A stretch of DNA of 64,000 nt from UBA5868 sp964482025 (GCA_964482025.1 CAYZVN010000005.1:12826-76825); one strand, 5' to 3'; counted from the stretch's first letter, positions 1-8,819 are shown. Numbers and translations: made by a program. The notes: generated by a model from the letters alone, not told the origin.

Positions 1-2
1 AT

Positions 3-302
3 ACCGTCATCGGCTTTGGCTTTTATGACCAAAAGGAAACCCCGGGACTGGGTGGTGAAGTCGACAATCCGGCTTGGAAGGCGATGTGGATAGGTAAGAA
101 AATATACTCCGAAGAGGGCGAAGTCCGAATCGACGTGTTGAAAGGGCATGTGGATGAAAATACCCCGAATGCCGAATACAAGGTCGACGGTTTATCCGGC
201 GCGACACTCACCAGCATCGGTGTGGAGAATTTGTTGCACTTTTGGATGGGTGAAAAGGGCTACAAACCGTTTATTGAAAACCTGAAAAATGGGGAGGCTT
301 AA
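3..302 (+). CDS. nqrC: Na+-translocating NADH:quinone reductase subunit C, C-terminal part (partial)
   Basis: Subunit of the sodium-pumping NADH:quinone oxidoreductase in the inner membrane; NqrC carries a covalently bound FMN on its periplasmic domain. Only the last 99 codons are present because the gene runs off the left edge. The visible part has the family motif GFYDQKETPGLGGEV and the flavinylation motif DGLSGAT, in which the final Thr is the residue known to receive FMN through a phosphoester bond. The stop codon lies two bases before nqrD, and the GGGGAGG just before the stop serves as the nqrD ribosome site. The reading frame is open from base 3. Confidence 0.95.
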   Translation, partial: TVIGFGFYDQKETPGLGGEVDNPAWKAMWIGKKIYSEEGEVRIDVLKGHVDENTPNAEYKVDGLSGATLTSIGVENLLHFWMGEKGYKPFIENLKNGEA

Positions 303-304
303 GC

Positions 305-973
305 ATGAGCTTCAAGGCTAAAGAACTCATCATCAAACCGATTTTCGACAACAATCCCGTCGTTCTACAGATCTTGGGTATTTGCTCGGCACTGGCGGTA
401 ACCTCCAGTGTGCAGGTGAGTATGGTGTTGGCCATCGGTCTAACTTTAGTGGCAGGATTTTCCAATTTGTTCGTGTCACTGGTGCGCAATTACCTTCCCA
501 GTAATGTCCGAATCATCGCGCAGATGATCATAATTTCGGGCTTGGTGATTATCGTGGACCAAGTGCTAAAAGCCGTGGCTTACGATACCAGTAAGCAGTT
601 GTCCGTATTCGTAGGTCTGATTATCACCAACTGCATTGTTATGGGGCGCACCGAAGCGTTTGCGCTGAAAAATCCACCGCTGCCCAGCTTTTTGGATGGC
701 ATAGGTCACGGCCTCGGCTATTCGATGCTGTTGTTTGTCGTTGCCACGGTGCGTGAGCTGTTTGGTGCCGGCAAGTGGTTCGGGATCGAGATTCTACCTA
801 CTGTCACCAATGGTGGTTGGTATGTGCCGAACGGTCTTTTTCTGTTGCCGCCGAGCGCATTCTTTATCATCGGCTTCATTATCTGGGTTTTGCGTACCTG
901 GAAGAAAAACCAGGTAGAGAAACTCGAATATAAAATTTCCCCCAATAGTGTTGTTACAAAGGAGATCGCATAA
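305..973 (+). CDS. nqrD: Na+-NQR subunit D
   Basis: Integral membrane subunit of the Na+-NQR complex (NqrDE/RnfAE family), 222 residues with about six hydrophobic segments. Cys27 in LGICSAL and Cys110 in IITNCIVMGR match the two conserved cysteines which, with those of NqrE, hold the intramembrane iron centre of the known complex. The ATG follows GGGGAGG by a short spacer. The stop overlaps the start of nqrE by one base (TAATG), so the two are translationally coupled. Length and motifs are those of a complete, ordinary family member. Confidence 0.97.
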   Translation: MSFKAKELIIKPIFDNNPVVLQILGICSALAVTSSVQVSMVLAIGLTLVAGFSNLFVSLVRNYLPSNVRIIAQMIIISGLVIIVDQVLKAVAYDTSKQLSVFVGLIITNCIVMGRTEAFALKNPPLPSFLDGIGHGLGYSMLLFVVATVRELFGAGKWFGIEILPTVTNGGWYVPNGLFLLPPSAFFIIGFIIWVLRTWKKNQVEKLEYKISPNSVVTKEIA

Positions 974-1581
974 TGGAATATTTCCTAAGTTTGTTCGTGC
1001 GCTCCGTTTTTATCGAAAATATGGCGTTGGCATTCTTTTTGGGAATGTGTTCATTTCTCGCACTGTCCAAAAAAGTTAATGCCGCCATCGGATTGGGGAT
1101 TGCCGTCATAGTGGTGCAAACCATCACCGTACCGGCCAACAACCTCATTCTGAATTACTTGCTCAAGGAAGACGCTTTGGTGTGGTTGGGTATCACTGGT
1201 GTGGACCTGACCTTCCTCACATTTATTTCGTTTATTGGAGTCATCGCCGCGATTGTGCAGATTATGGAAATGGTGATGGATAAATACCTGCCCGCCCTGT
1301 ACAACGCACTGGGTGTTTTTCTTCCGTTGATTACCGTTAACTGCGTCATTATGGGGGGCTCCCTTTTTATGATGGAGCGCGATTACCGGTTTGGCGAGAG
1401 CGTCGTTTACGGTTTTGGCTCTGGCGCTGGCTGGGCATTGGCGATTTTGCTTCTAGCTGGTGTTCGCGAAAAAATGAAATACTCCGATGTACCCGAAGGT
1501 CTGCGTGGCTTGGGTATCACTTTTATCACCGTGGGTTTGATGTCATTGGGCTTTATGTCCTTTGGCGGCATTTCCCTCTAA
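973..1581 (+). CDS. nqrE: Na+-NQR subunit E
   Basis: Second membrane subunit of the NqrD/NqrE pair, 202 residues. Cys26 (FFLGMCSFL) and Cys124 (TVNCVIMGGS) are the expected iron ligands, placed as in the inverted-topology partner NqrD. The sequence is very hydrophobic throughout, with about six transmembrane segments. It starts on the base where nqrD stops and is followed after 21 bases by nqrF, so it belongs to the same transcript. No unusual feature is seen. Confidence 0.97.
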   Translation: MEYFLSLFVRSVFIENMALAFFLGMCSFLALSKKVNAAIGLGIAVIVVQTITVPANNLILNYLLKEDALVWLGITGVDLTFLTFISFIGVIAAIVQIMEMVMDKYLPALYNALGVFLPLITVNCVIMGGSLFMMERDYRFGESVVYGFGSGAGWALAILLLAGVREKMKYSDVPEGLRGLGITFITVGLMSLGFMSFGGISL

Positions 1582-1602
1582 GGCCTGACGAGGATACACG
1601 GT

Positions 1603-2826
1603 ATGGGTTTAGAAATTATCCTTGGCGTCGTGATGTTTACGGTGATCGTCCTATCGTTGGTGATGATCATTCTTGCCGCGCAAGCCAAGCTGGTTAGTAG
1701 TGGTGCAGTTCAAATTGTCATTAATGACGAAAAAACAATATCAGTACCTGCTGGTGGCAAGTTGTTGCAAACTCTCGCGACCAATAATGTATTTCTGGCA
1801 TCTGCTTGTGGCGGTGGCGGCAGCTGTGCACAGTGCAAATGTATTGTGGACGAAGGTGGTGGCTCTATTTTGCCAACAGAAGAAAACCACTTTACTCGCC
1901 GGGAGCAAAATGAAGGTTGGCGTTTGAGCTGCCAAGTACCGGTAAAACAGGACATGAGGATTCATGTTCCCGAAGAGGTATTTGGTGTAAAACAATGGGA
2001 GTGTGTCGTCGAGTCCAACCCCAACGTCGCCACTTTTATTAAAGAATTGACGCTGCGTCTTCCAGAAGGCGAAAACGTCGACTTCCGCGCAGGCGGGTAT
2101 GTTCAGCTGGAGTGTCCACCTCACCACGTAAAATATTCGGATTTCGATATAGAGCCGCAATTCCGTGGTGACTGGGAGCGTTTTGGCTTCTTCAAATTGG
2201 AATCCAAAGTGACGGAGCCGGTTATTCGCGCCTACTCCATGGCGAACTACCCGGATGAGAAAGGCATTGTTAAGTTCAACATCCGCATTGCGACGCCTCC
2301 GCCGAAGTCCCAGGGTATTCCACCCGGCCAAATGTCGTCTTACGTCTTCAATCTGAAGCCGGGCGACAAGGTTACGGTTTATGGACCATTTGGTGAGTTC
2401 TTTGCGCGGGACACAGATGCGGAGATGGTGTTCATTGGCGGCGGTGCCGGCATGGCGCCCATGCGCTCGCATATTTTTGATCAGCTGCGCCGGATCAAGA
2501 CGGACCGGAAGATTTCTTTCTGGTACGGTGCCCGCTCGCTACGCGAACTCTTCTACAAAGAAGAGTACGATCAGCTGCAAGAGGAAAACGAGAATTTTAA
2601 GTGGCATATAGCCTTGTCAGATCCTCAAGCAGAGGACAACTGGAGCGGCTTAACGGGTTTTATTCACAATGTTCTCTATGAAGAGTACCTCAAAGATCAC
2701 CCCGCGCCAGAAGACTGTGAGTACTACATGTGCGGTCCTCCGATGATGAACGCAGCGGTGATTAAGATGCTGAAAGATCTCGGCGTTGAGGATGAGAACA
2801 TCATGCTGGATGACTTCGGGGGCTGA
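1603..2826 (+). CDS. nqrF: Na+-NQR subunit F (NADH dehydrogenase subunit)
   Basis: Electron-entry subunit, 407 residues. Order of parts: an N-terminal membrane anchor (about residues 3-26), a [2Fe-2S] ferredoxin domain with Cys69, Cys75, Cys78 and Cys110, then a ferredoxin reductase-like FAD domain containing RAYSMANYP (flavin binding) and an NADH-binding end with GGGAGMAPMRSH and YMCGPPMM. It oxidises cytoplasmic NADH and passes electrons to the other subunits. It is the last of the classical nqr genes here and is followed by a good intrinsic terminator at 2852-2889, so nqrM downstream may depend partly on its own promoter. Confidence 0.98.
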   Translation: MGLEIILGVVMFTVIVLSLVMIILAAQAKLVSSGAVQIVINDEKTISVPAGGKLLQTLATNNVFLASACGGGGSCAQCKCIVDEGGGSILPTEENHFTRREQNEGWRLSCQVPVKQDMRIHVPEEVFGVKQWECVVESNPNVATFIKELTLRLPEGENVDFRAGGYVQLECPPHHVKYSDFDIEPQFRGDWERFGFFKLESKVTEPVIRAYSMANYPDEKGIVKFNIRIATPPPKSQGIPPGQMSSYVFNLKPGDKVTVYGPFGEFFARDTDAEMVFIGGGAGMAPMRSHIFDQLRRIKTDRKISFWYGARSLRELFYKEEYDQLQEENENFKWHIALSDPQAEDNWSGLTGFIHNVLYEEYLKDHPAPEDCEYYMCGPPMMNAAVIKMLKDLGVEDENIMLDDFGG

Positions 2827-2851
2827 TCAAGCCTTGTAGATAGACCTTAGG

Positions 2852-2889
2852 AAGCGAGGCTGCATAAGCACCCTCGCTTTTTCTTTTTG
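2852..2889 (+). terminator. Intrinsic terminator after nqrF
   Basis: AAGCGAGG (2852-2859) pairs with CCTCGCTT (2872-2879) across a 12-base loop and is followed by a T-rich run broken by one C. It lies 26 bases past the nqrF stop and before nqrM. Confidence 0.8.
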
Positions 2890-3001
2890 AAATTGGCTGA
2901 ATTGAAGTGTCAAAGTAAGTTGAAGGCCAAAGTAAAGGGCGCAGATGCTATCGGGAAGGAGTATCGCGCGAAATCGCTCTGTCAGCTGTTAAGAGGTGAA
3001 T

Positions 3002-3247
3002 ATGACAACTATATTTTTAACGTTCTGTATTTTATTGCTCGTAGTTGCGGGTATGGCGATAGGGGTAATGGTTCGAGGTCAGCCGATCAAAGGGTCTTGC
3101 GGCGGTATCGCGTCCCTCGGTATGGGGCAGGCGTGTGACATCTGCGGCGGCGATAAAAATAAGTGTGAAAAGGAAGGTGATGCCCCAGAGGCCGACTCCG
3201 ACTCGGAAGAAAAGCAAAGTTTGGCTTATAACGCTGCGAAAAAGTAA
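3002..3247 (+). CDS. nqrM: NqrM, Na+-NQR maturation protein (DUF539)
   Basis: Small membrane-anchored factor known to be required for maturation of Na+-NQR, probably iron delivery to the NqrD/NqrE site. It has 81 residues: one N-terminal transmembrane helix (about 3-23), then a cysteine cluster (Cys33, Cys45, Cys48 in ACDICGG, Cys55) and an acidic, disordered tail. I chose the ATG at 3002 because AGAGG lies just upstream; a GTG at 2996 would overlap that ribosome site. Its position directly behind nqrF is the usual one and supports the call. Confidence 0.93.
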   Translation: MTTIFLTFCILLLVVAGMAIGVMVRGQPIKGSCGGIASLGMGQACDICGGDKNKCEKEGDAPEADSDSEEKQSLAYNAAKK

Positions 3248-3316
3248 TAAGCAACTGAAAACACGCATAAAATGAAGCGGAACGAACCGATGACACAAGG
3301 GTGAGGAACTAAGGGT

Positions 3317-4714
3317 ATGGCGGATTACACCTACGATTTTTTGGTGATTGGGGCGGGGCCGGCTGGTGAGGCAGCGGCTATGGCGGCGACCAAAAGCGGG
3401 CTTAAAGTTGGAGTTGTCGACGATACCGGAAGTTTGGGAGGAAATTGCACGCATAAGGGCACAATCCCATCTAAATCCATACGCCACGCCGTCAAGCAGG
3501 TGATTCACTATCGACAGCAGCCAGAAGTACTGCAGATGGCTTCTCTTCCGCCCATTTCCTACCCGACCATTCTCGCTTCGGCTCAGAAGATCATTCCGCG
3601 CAAGGTAGCGATGCATAAATCCTACTTTATGCGCAATCGAATATATGTGCACTCTGGAACGGCACATTTCGCCGGGCCCAAGCAGGTGAACGTACAGCTG
3701 CCTTATGGGGTGACGGATCGTATTACGGCGGAAAATGTACTGATCGCTACTGGATCGCGGCCCTATCGGCCCGCAGAAGTCGATTTTACCCATCCGCGGA
3801 TTTATGACAGCGATACCATTCTCGAGATGAACCACACCCCACGGACGTTGATTATCTACGGCGCTGGTGTAATCGGCTGCGAGTACGCGTCCATTTTTTC
3901 TGGGTTGGGTGTCAAAGTGGATCTTATTAACACCCGGGAGCACCTGTTGGAGTTTTTAGACGGTGAGATTTCCGATGCCCTGAGCTATCACCTGCGAGAA
4001 AAAGGTGTGCTAGTGCGCCAGCTCGAAGAGTTTGAGAGTCTACAGGCGACCGATCACGGGGTTTCGTTGAAACTGCAATCGGGTAAACGCATCAAGGCAG
4101 ACGCCTTGTTGTGGTGCAACGGGCGCTCTGGCAATACGGAGCTGCTGCAATTGGAGAACGCCGGTTTGCAGGCGAACCATCGGGGGCAGATCGAGGTGGA
4201 CGAGGAATACCGCACGGTGCAATCCAATATCTACGCCGCTGGAGACGTGATCGGCTGGCCCAGTCTTGCCAGTGCGTCTTATGACCAGGGGCGAGCGGTA
4301 GTATCTTCCATTACGGGTGAGCCCGTGCGCCGCGTAACCGATGCGCCTACGGGGATTTATACCCTGCCGGAAATCAGCTCGGTAGGCAAAACAGAAGCCG
4401 AACTCACCGCAGCGAAAATTCCCTATGAGGTGGGCAGAGCATTCTTTAAGGACATCGCCAAAGCACAGATTAGTGGCGAAGAAGTGGGGATGCTGAAGAT
4501 CCTGTTCCACTTGGACACCCTGGAGATTTTAGGCATTCACTGCTTCGGTGCTGAGGCGGCCGAGATCATCCACATTGGCCAAGCGATTATGAATCAAGAG
4601 GGCGCGGCCAATAGCGTCGAGTACTTCACCAATACAACCTTCAACTACCCGACCATGGCCGAAGCCTACAGGGTTGCCGCCTTAAATGGCCTCAACCGCT
4701 TGCACCGCCAGTAG
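3317..4714 (+). CDS. sthA: Soluble pyridine nucleotide transhydrogenase
   Basis: FAD-dependent cytoplasmic enzyme that exchanges reducing equivalents between NADPH and NAD+, 465 residues as usual for the family. The N-terminal dinucleotide motif is GAGPAGEAAA, and a second one is GAGVIGCEYAS. The pseudo-disulfide region reads GGNCTHKGTIPSKS: the second redox cysteine of lipoamide dehydrogenases is replaced by Thr, which distinguishes SthA from the disulfide reductases. The C-terminal dimerisation domain is complete. The gene sits beside the nqr genes, as in pseudomonads, and meets a converging gene pair at an inverted repeat. Confidence 0.95.
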   Translation: MADYTYDFLVIGAGPAGEAAAMAATKSGLKVGVVDDTGSLGGNCTHKGTIPSKSIRHAVKQVIHYRQQPEVLQMASLPPISYPTILASAQKIIPRKVAMHKSYFMRNRIYVHSGTAHFAGPKQVNVQLPYGVTDRITAENVLIATGSRPYRPAEVDFTHPRIYDSDTILEMNHTPRTLIIYGAGVIGCEYASIFSGLGVKVDLINTREHLLEFLDGEISDALSYHLREKGVLVRQLEEFESLQATDHGVSLKLQSGKRIKADALLWCNGRSGNTELLQLENAGLQANHRGQIEVDEEYRTVQSNIYAAGDVIGWPSLASASYDQGRAVVSSITGEPVRRVTDAPTGIYTLPEISSVGKTEAELTAAKIPYEVGRAFFKDIAKAQISGEEVGMLKILFHLDTLEILGIHCFGAEAAEIIHIGQAIMNQEGAANSVEYFTNTTFNYPTMAEAYRVAALNGLNRLHRQ

Positions 4715-4726
4715 CCGCACCCAGGT

Positions 4727-4765
4727 GTGACATAAAGCGCCGGACAAACCAACGCTTTATGTCAC
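4727..4765. terminator. Perfect inverted repeat between convergent genes, possible bidirectional terminator
   Basis: GTGACATAAAGCG (4727-4739) is exactly repeated in reverse complement at 4753-4765 with a 13-base spacer. It lies between the sthA stop and the stop of the converging minus-strand gene. No clear T run follows on either strand, so termination is inferred from position and symmetry only. Confidence 0.5.
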
Positions 4766-4771
4766 CATCAG

Positions 4772-5098
4772 TTAGTTCTTGGGCGGCATTTTGACAACGG
4801 AATGGATGACATGGTCGCCCTCAAAATACACAGTGAACTGCTCGTAGTCCCAGGTGTAAATAGGCGGTGTTCCAACGGGGCCGGAGCGCTCTAAAGGTTG
4901 GCCGAACTTCTCTTCCACATGCGCTTTGCGCATCCCCGTTTTCGGAGACTCAACTCCCCACGCCTGGCCCTGCTGGCCGAGCGGTATCACCACTGTATCG
5001 GCATAGCCAGCACCACTGAAAAGCGGAATTAAGGCGCCCAAGCAGCAAGCCAGAATAAAAGGCCGACGCTGTGACGCAGAAGTGCGAATTAGGTTCAT
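4772..5098 (-). CDS. Small secreted protein of unknown function
   Basis: 108 residues with a clear signal peptide (basic start, hydrophobic core around residues 14-30, cleavage likely after GYADT or GYA). The mature part contains VEEKFGQPLERSGPVGTPPIYTWDYEQFTVYFEGDHVIHSVV, here given only as a description: a short beta-rich domain resembling the small SmpA/OmlA-like fold in its 'KFGQP...Y.Y....V.F..D.V' pattern. Such genes sit beside a PilZ gene in pseudomonads as well. The start overlaps the PilZ stop by four bases (ATGA), so the two are co-translated. No catalytic motif is visible; function unknown. Confidence 0.8.
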   Translation of the reverse strand: MNLIRTSASQRRPFILACCLGALIPLFSGAGYADTVVIPLGQQGQAWGVESPKTGMRKAHVEEKFGQPLERSGPVGTPPIYTWDYEQFTVYFEGDHVIHSVVKMPPKN

Positions 5099-5679
5099 TG
5101 ATTGCTCTCCGATGTTGAACTTTGTTTGCGCTGACTGACCTGTGCCCGAATGATCTGGCGCGCCAACTCCTGGCGATCCTGCTCGCGCAAGCGATGGAAC
5201 TTGGCGCCGATACGGTACCCATCGTCGCCTTGATCCTCGCAGCGAACGACCGAAGCGAAGACTATCACGGGCGTGTAACTGGGTAAAAAAATCATTCGCA
5301 AAACCAGAAAGTTTCCCTTGTATAAGGCGCGATCGCTGTTGAAAGCGACCCCTTCTTCACCCAGGCTGAGGCGTTCCGTTCTGTCATTTTCACCCGAAAT
5401 AAACATGCTGTGGCGTGCGATAAGGTCGATTTTTTGATTCAGCTTGTGAAGGTAATCACCCAAGAGGCGCTGCTTGTCGCTGATGATTTTGAGAAGTTGC
5501 TGTGCCTCCCGGTCGACGCGCCTTAGTTCGGCGACCAAGTGCAGTGCCAGGCCGTCGCCAATGGACTGTTCCGGCTCTTGCTCTTCGGCGGTGTGATTGT
5601 CTACCACGCGGAAGTCAAAGATCACATCGTCACTGACGCGAAAGGTGTTGCGGCGTTGTGGGGGCGGAGGGGTTGTCAT
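5095..5679 (-). CDS. PilZ domain protein (putative cyclic di-GMP effector)
   Basis: Cytoplasmic protein with RRNTFRV near the start, a central helical stretch (LLGDYLHKLNQKIDLIAR) and a C-terminal PilZ-like barrel with LSLGEEGVAF and RIGAKFHRL. The arginine-rich start and the [D/N]xSxxG-like LSLGEEG are the places where PilZ proteins hold cyclic di-GMP, but the second motif is degenerate here, so binding is uncertain. An upstream GTG at 5775 would add 32 residues (226 in total); I prefer the ATG at 5679 because family homology begins right after it. The downstream secreted-protein gene is coupled through an ATGA overlap. Confidence 0.8.
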   Translation of the reverse strand: MTTPPPPQRRNTFRVSDDVIFDFRVVDNHTAEEQEPEQSIGDGLALHLVAELRRVDREAQQLLKIISDKQRLLGDYLHKLNQKIDLIARHSMFISGENDRTERLSLGEEGVAFNSDRALYKGNFLVLRMIFLPSYTPVIVFASVVRCEDQGDDGYRIGAKFHRLREQDRQELARQIIRAQVSQRKQSSTSESNQ

Positions 5680-5835
5680 AAGACTGGCTCGCAGTGGTTC
5701 TAGCTCAGCAGCATTCGGATTAACCAATAATAGCGTATCGTGCACCTGTTCCGCTGGTGCGCTTACAGGTTTCACCTTTTGGCGGCAATCTGTAAGGGAC
5801 TATAATCCGCGTTTGTTCTAATTTGAGCCGTTCTA

Positions 5836-7728
5836 ATGATTCAGTTGCAGGCCCTCGGTCTTCAGTTGGGGACCAAAGTCCTCCTCGAAAAAGCCGATCT
5901 CACCGTCTACCCCGGACAAAAGTGGGGAATTATCGGCGCCAATGGCAGTGGCAAGTCCAGTCTGTTCAAACTTCTTCTGGGCGAGCTTCAGCAGGACAGT
6001 GGCACTTTACATATCCCCAAAGACTGGGTGTTGGCGCATATGGCGCAGGAAGTCGCACATCAGAGTCGAGTCGCTCTGGACTATGTGATCGACGGTGATG
6101 CGGCACTGCGCGAACTCGAAGCGCAAATTGCCAGTGAGACCGATGGGGAGCGCCTCGCGCGGTTTTACAGTCAATTAGAGGCCCATGACGGTTACACCGC
6201 GGACGCCCGGGCCCAAAAGCTGTTGCGGGGACTCGGGTTTACCGCTGAAGATGTTGCCCGCAACCTTAAGGAGTTTTCCGGGGGCTGGCGCATTCGCCTT
6301 AATCTGGCGAGGGCTTTGATGTGCCGCTCCGATCTTTTGCTGCTCGATGAGCCGACCAACCACCTGGATCTCGACGCAACGCTTTGGCTAGAGCAGTGGC
6401 TCAACCAGTATCCTGGGACGCTCATGATCGTCTCTCACGACCGCGATTTTCTCGATAATGTCGTCGGCAATATCGTCAACTTCGAAAACACTCGCTTAAT
6501 CAGCTACAGCGGCAACTACTCGGCCTACGAAAAACAAAAAGCGGAGCGCTTGGCGAACCAAGCCGCCGCCTTTACTAAGCAGCAAGAGCGCATCGCGGAG
6601 ATCGAGGACTTTGTGCGCCGGTTTCGCGCCAAAGCGACCAAGGCCAAGCAGGCACAAAGTCGTCTAAAAGAGCTGGAGCGCATGGAGAAAATTGCGCCGG
6701 CGCATGTGGATTCGCCGTTTACCTTTCGCTTTCCCGACCCTGAGCGGGTCCCACAGCAGCTCCTGACCTTCAGCGATGCGGAGATCGGTTATGCCGGCAA
6801 GGCTGTGTTGCAGCGCGTGAACGTGAATGTGCTCGGCCAATCCCGTATTGGTTTGCTGGGTCACAATGGTGCGGGTAAATCCACCTTTATCAAGGGACTG
6901 ATTGGTGCGCTCGACTTAAGGGGGGGCGAGCGAGTGGTATCGGCGCATCTGCAGATTGGTTACTTTGCGCAGCATCAGCTGGAGGCCCTGGACCTGGAAG
7001 CCTCCTGTGCACTGCACTTACAGCGCCTGAGTCCTACCGCTTCAGAACAGGAGATTCGCAATTTCCTCGGCGGTTTCGACTTTCGGGGCGAACGAGCGTT
7101 CGAAGCCATAAGACATTTCTCCGGCGGTGAAAAAGCCCGCCTCGCGCTGGCGATCCTGGCTTGGCAGAAGCCGAATCTGCTGGTTCTGGATGAGCCCACC
7201 AACCATCTCGATCTCGAAGTGCGCCACGCGTTAACCCTGGCCCTGCAAACCTATGCAGGCGCGATTGTCGTGGTTTCTCACGACCGACATCTGTTGCGCA
7301 ACACCGTCGATGAATTTTGGTTGATTGATAGTGGACGGGTTGAGCCTTTTGCCGGCGACCTGGCGGACTATCAGAGCTGGTTGGCGGAGGATAAATCAGC
7401 CACAGAGCCTGACGAGCGTCCCGCGAATGAAAACAAGCAAGCGGAGAAAGATAAAAAGACTCAGCGGCAAAATGCGGCGGCGGCACGCGAAAAGCTAAAG
7501 CCCTTCACCCAGGCGATTCGCCAGATCGAGCAAAAAATGGAAGCCGCACAAAAGAAGCTCGACCAAGTGGAACAAAAGCTAGCCGCACCAGAGCTATATG
7601 AAAGTGCGGGGCCGGAGTTGCAAGTGTTGCTAAAAGAGCAGGGAGCATTGCGGCAGGAGCTGAGTCAACTGGAAGAGTCGTGGTTGGAAAAAAGCCACGA
7701 GTTGGAGCAATTTCAGCAAGCGCTTTGA
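5836..7728 (+). CDS. yheS: ABC-F family ATPase YheS
   Basis: Duplicated soluble ABC ATPase, 630 residues, acting on the ribosome rather than as a transporter (no membrane segments). Domain 1 has Walker A GANGSGKSS and signature FSGGWRIRL, domain 2 has GHNGAGKST and FSGGEKARL; both end in LLLDEPTNHLDLD or LVLDEPTNHLDLE. The linker between them carries the ABC-F helical arm with FRAKATKAKQAQSRLKELER, and the C-terminus (from about residue 520) is a charged coiled coil. The overall sequence follows E. coli YheS closely, including AYVxDG-like and APAHVDxPF segments. Exact role of YheS is not settled. Confidence 0.95.
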   Translation: MIQLQALGLQLGTKVLLEKADLTVYPGQKWGIIGANGSGKSSLFKLLLGELQQDSGTLHIPKDWVLAHMAQEVAHQSRVALDYVIDGDAALRELEAQIASETDGERLARFYSQLEAHDGYTADARAQKLLRGLGFTAEDVARNLKEFSGGWRIRLNLARALMCRSDLLLLDEPTNHLDLDATLWLEQWLNQYPGTLMIVSHDRDFLDNVVGNIVNFENTRLISYSGNYSAYEKQKAERLANQAAAFTKQQERIAEIEDFVRRFRAKATKAKQAQSRLKELERMEKIAPAHVDSPFTFRFPDPERVPQQLLTFSDAEIGYAGKAVLQRVNVNVLGQSRIGLLGHNGAGKSTFIKGLIGALDLRGGERVVSAHLQIGYFAQHQLEALDLEASCALHLQRLSPTASEQEIRNFLGGFDFRGERAFEAIRHFSGGEKARLALAILAWQKPNLLVLDEPTNHLDLEVRHALTLALQTYAGAIVVVSHDRHLLRNTVDEFWLIDSGRVEPFAGDLADYQSWLAEDKSATEPDERPANENKQAEKDKKTQRQNAAAAREKLKPFTQAIRQIEQKMEAAQKKLDQVEQKLAAPELYESAGPELQVLLKEQGALRQELSQLEESWLEKSHELEQFQQAL

Positions 7729-7741
7729 GGGGCGGAGAATA

Positions 7742-8614
7742 ATGATGCAGAGAATCAAGCAATATATGTGCGTTGCTCAGCTGCTTGTCGGCCTGGGTGT
7801 CGCGGCAACGGTTTTAGCGGCCGGTGATGAGAAATTAAAGCTGAAGGGACAGTGGCAGCAAGGCGGCATTGTCTTTGGCAAGGTTGCGCCGGGATATGAA
7901 GTGAAAGTGGGAGATCGCCGCGTTCGTGCCACCGATACCGGAGAGTTTGTTTTTGGTCTTGCTGCTGATGCGCCTGCAGAATTCACCCTTGAGCTTATTC
8001 ACCCCAAGGGTCAAGTGGAGCGTTTACGTTATGAGGTAAAGCAGCGCAGCTACAAGGTGCAGCACATCAACGGTGTTGAACAGAAGCACGTGACGCCGCC
8101 GCCGGAATTAACCGCTCGCATTCAGCGCGAGGCGGAGCTTACGCGCAAGGCGCGCCAACGCGACGATTCACGAACAGACTTTCTGCAGGACTTCATATGG
8201 CCGGTTGCAGGGCCTATTACCGGTGTATATGGCAGTCGCCGTGTGTACAATGGCACGCCGCGGTCACCTCACTACGGGCTGGATATTGCTGCGCCGACAG
8301 GGACACCGGTGGTGGCGCCAGCCGGGGGGATAGTCACTCTCGCAGAGGATGATTTGTTTTACTCGGGCGGAACACTCATCCTGGACCACGGCCACGGCTT
8401 GTCGTCGACTTTTATCCATTTGAGCAAAATCTTGGTGGCCGCTGGCGATAAGGTCCAGCAAGGCCAAGCGATTGCAGAAGTGGGTGCGACCGGGCGTGTG
8501 ACGGGCCCGCATCTGGACTGGCGGATGAACTGGTTTGAGGTGCGCCTTGATCCGGCGCTACTGATGGCGAATACGCCCATGCCGAGAACAACTAAAGCTT
8601 CCACCAAAGAGTGA
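7742..8614 (+). CDS. Secreted M23-family metallopeptidase (LytM-type)
   Basis: 290 residues with a signal peptide (cut likely after VLAAG, near residue 27). An N-terminal beta-rich region (about 30-105) is followed by a helical linker and the peptidase domain (about 150-285). Zinc and catalytic residues are all present: His177 and Asp181 in HYGLDIAAPTG, His226 in FIHLSK and His257 in GPHLDWRM. An active endopeptidase on peptidoglycan cross-links is therefore likely, in contrast with EnvC/NlpD-type activators that lose these residues. It starts 13 bases after yheS and is followed by a Trm112-like gene after 4 bases. Confidence 0.92.
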   Translation: MMQRIKQYMCVAQLLVGLGVAATVLAAGDEKLKLKGQWQQGGIVFGKVAPGYEVKVGDRRVRATDTGEFVFGLAADAPAEFTLELIHPKGQVERLRYEVKQRSYKVQHINGVEQKHVTPPPELTARIQREAELTRKARQRDDSRTDFLQDFIWPVAGPITGVYGSRRVYNGTPRSPHYGLDIAAPTGTPVVAPAGGIVTLAEDDLFYSGGTLILDHGHGLSSTFIHLSKILVAAGDKVQQGQAIAEVGATGRVTGPHLDWRMNWFEVRLDPALLMANTPMPRTTKASTKE

Positions 8615-8618
8615 TCTT

Positions 8619-8819
8619 ATGACCGAGACCATCGATAAAAAGCTGCTCAGTATTTTGGTTTGTCCCGTCAGTAAAGCGCCATTGATCTACGAACGCGACA
8701 ACGCAGAGCTGGTATGTCCTGCCAGTGGCTTGGCGTATCCCATTCGCGACGGCATTCCGGTGATGCTGGAATCTGAAGCCCGTCAGATTACCCTTGAAGA
8801 AAAAGAAAAATATTCGTAG
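8619..8819 (+). CDS. Trm112/YcaR-family small zinc-ribbon-like protein
   Basis: 66 residues, matching the YcaR/Trm112 family: LLSILVCPVSKAPL at the start, ELVCPASGLAYPIRDGIPVML at the end. In other organisms Trm112 activates methyltransferases; the bacterial role is not established. Here one Cys stands in each half (VCPVSKA, VCPASGL), as in the degenerate two-Cys proteobacterial forms, so zinc binding is doubtful. It follows the M23 gene after four bases and probably shares its transcript. Confidence 0.92.
   Translation: MTETIDKKLLSILVCPVSKAPLIYERDNAELVCPASGLAYPIRDGIPVMLESEARQITLEEKEKYS

Noticed and set aside
1741..2472. Long minus-strand open frame across nqrF
   Set aside because: It lies wholly opposite nqrF, whose domains and cysteines are unmistakable, and its product has no family features or ribosome site.
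3032..3943. Long minus-strand open frame across nqrM and sthA
   Set aside because: It is antisense to two clear genes and its product is low in recognisable structure; a shadow of codon bias.
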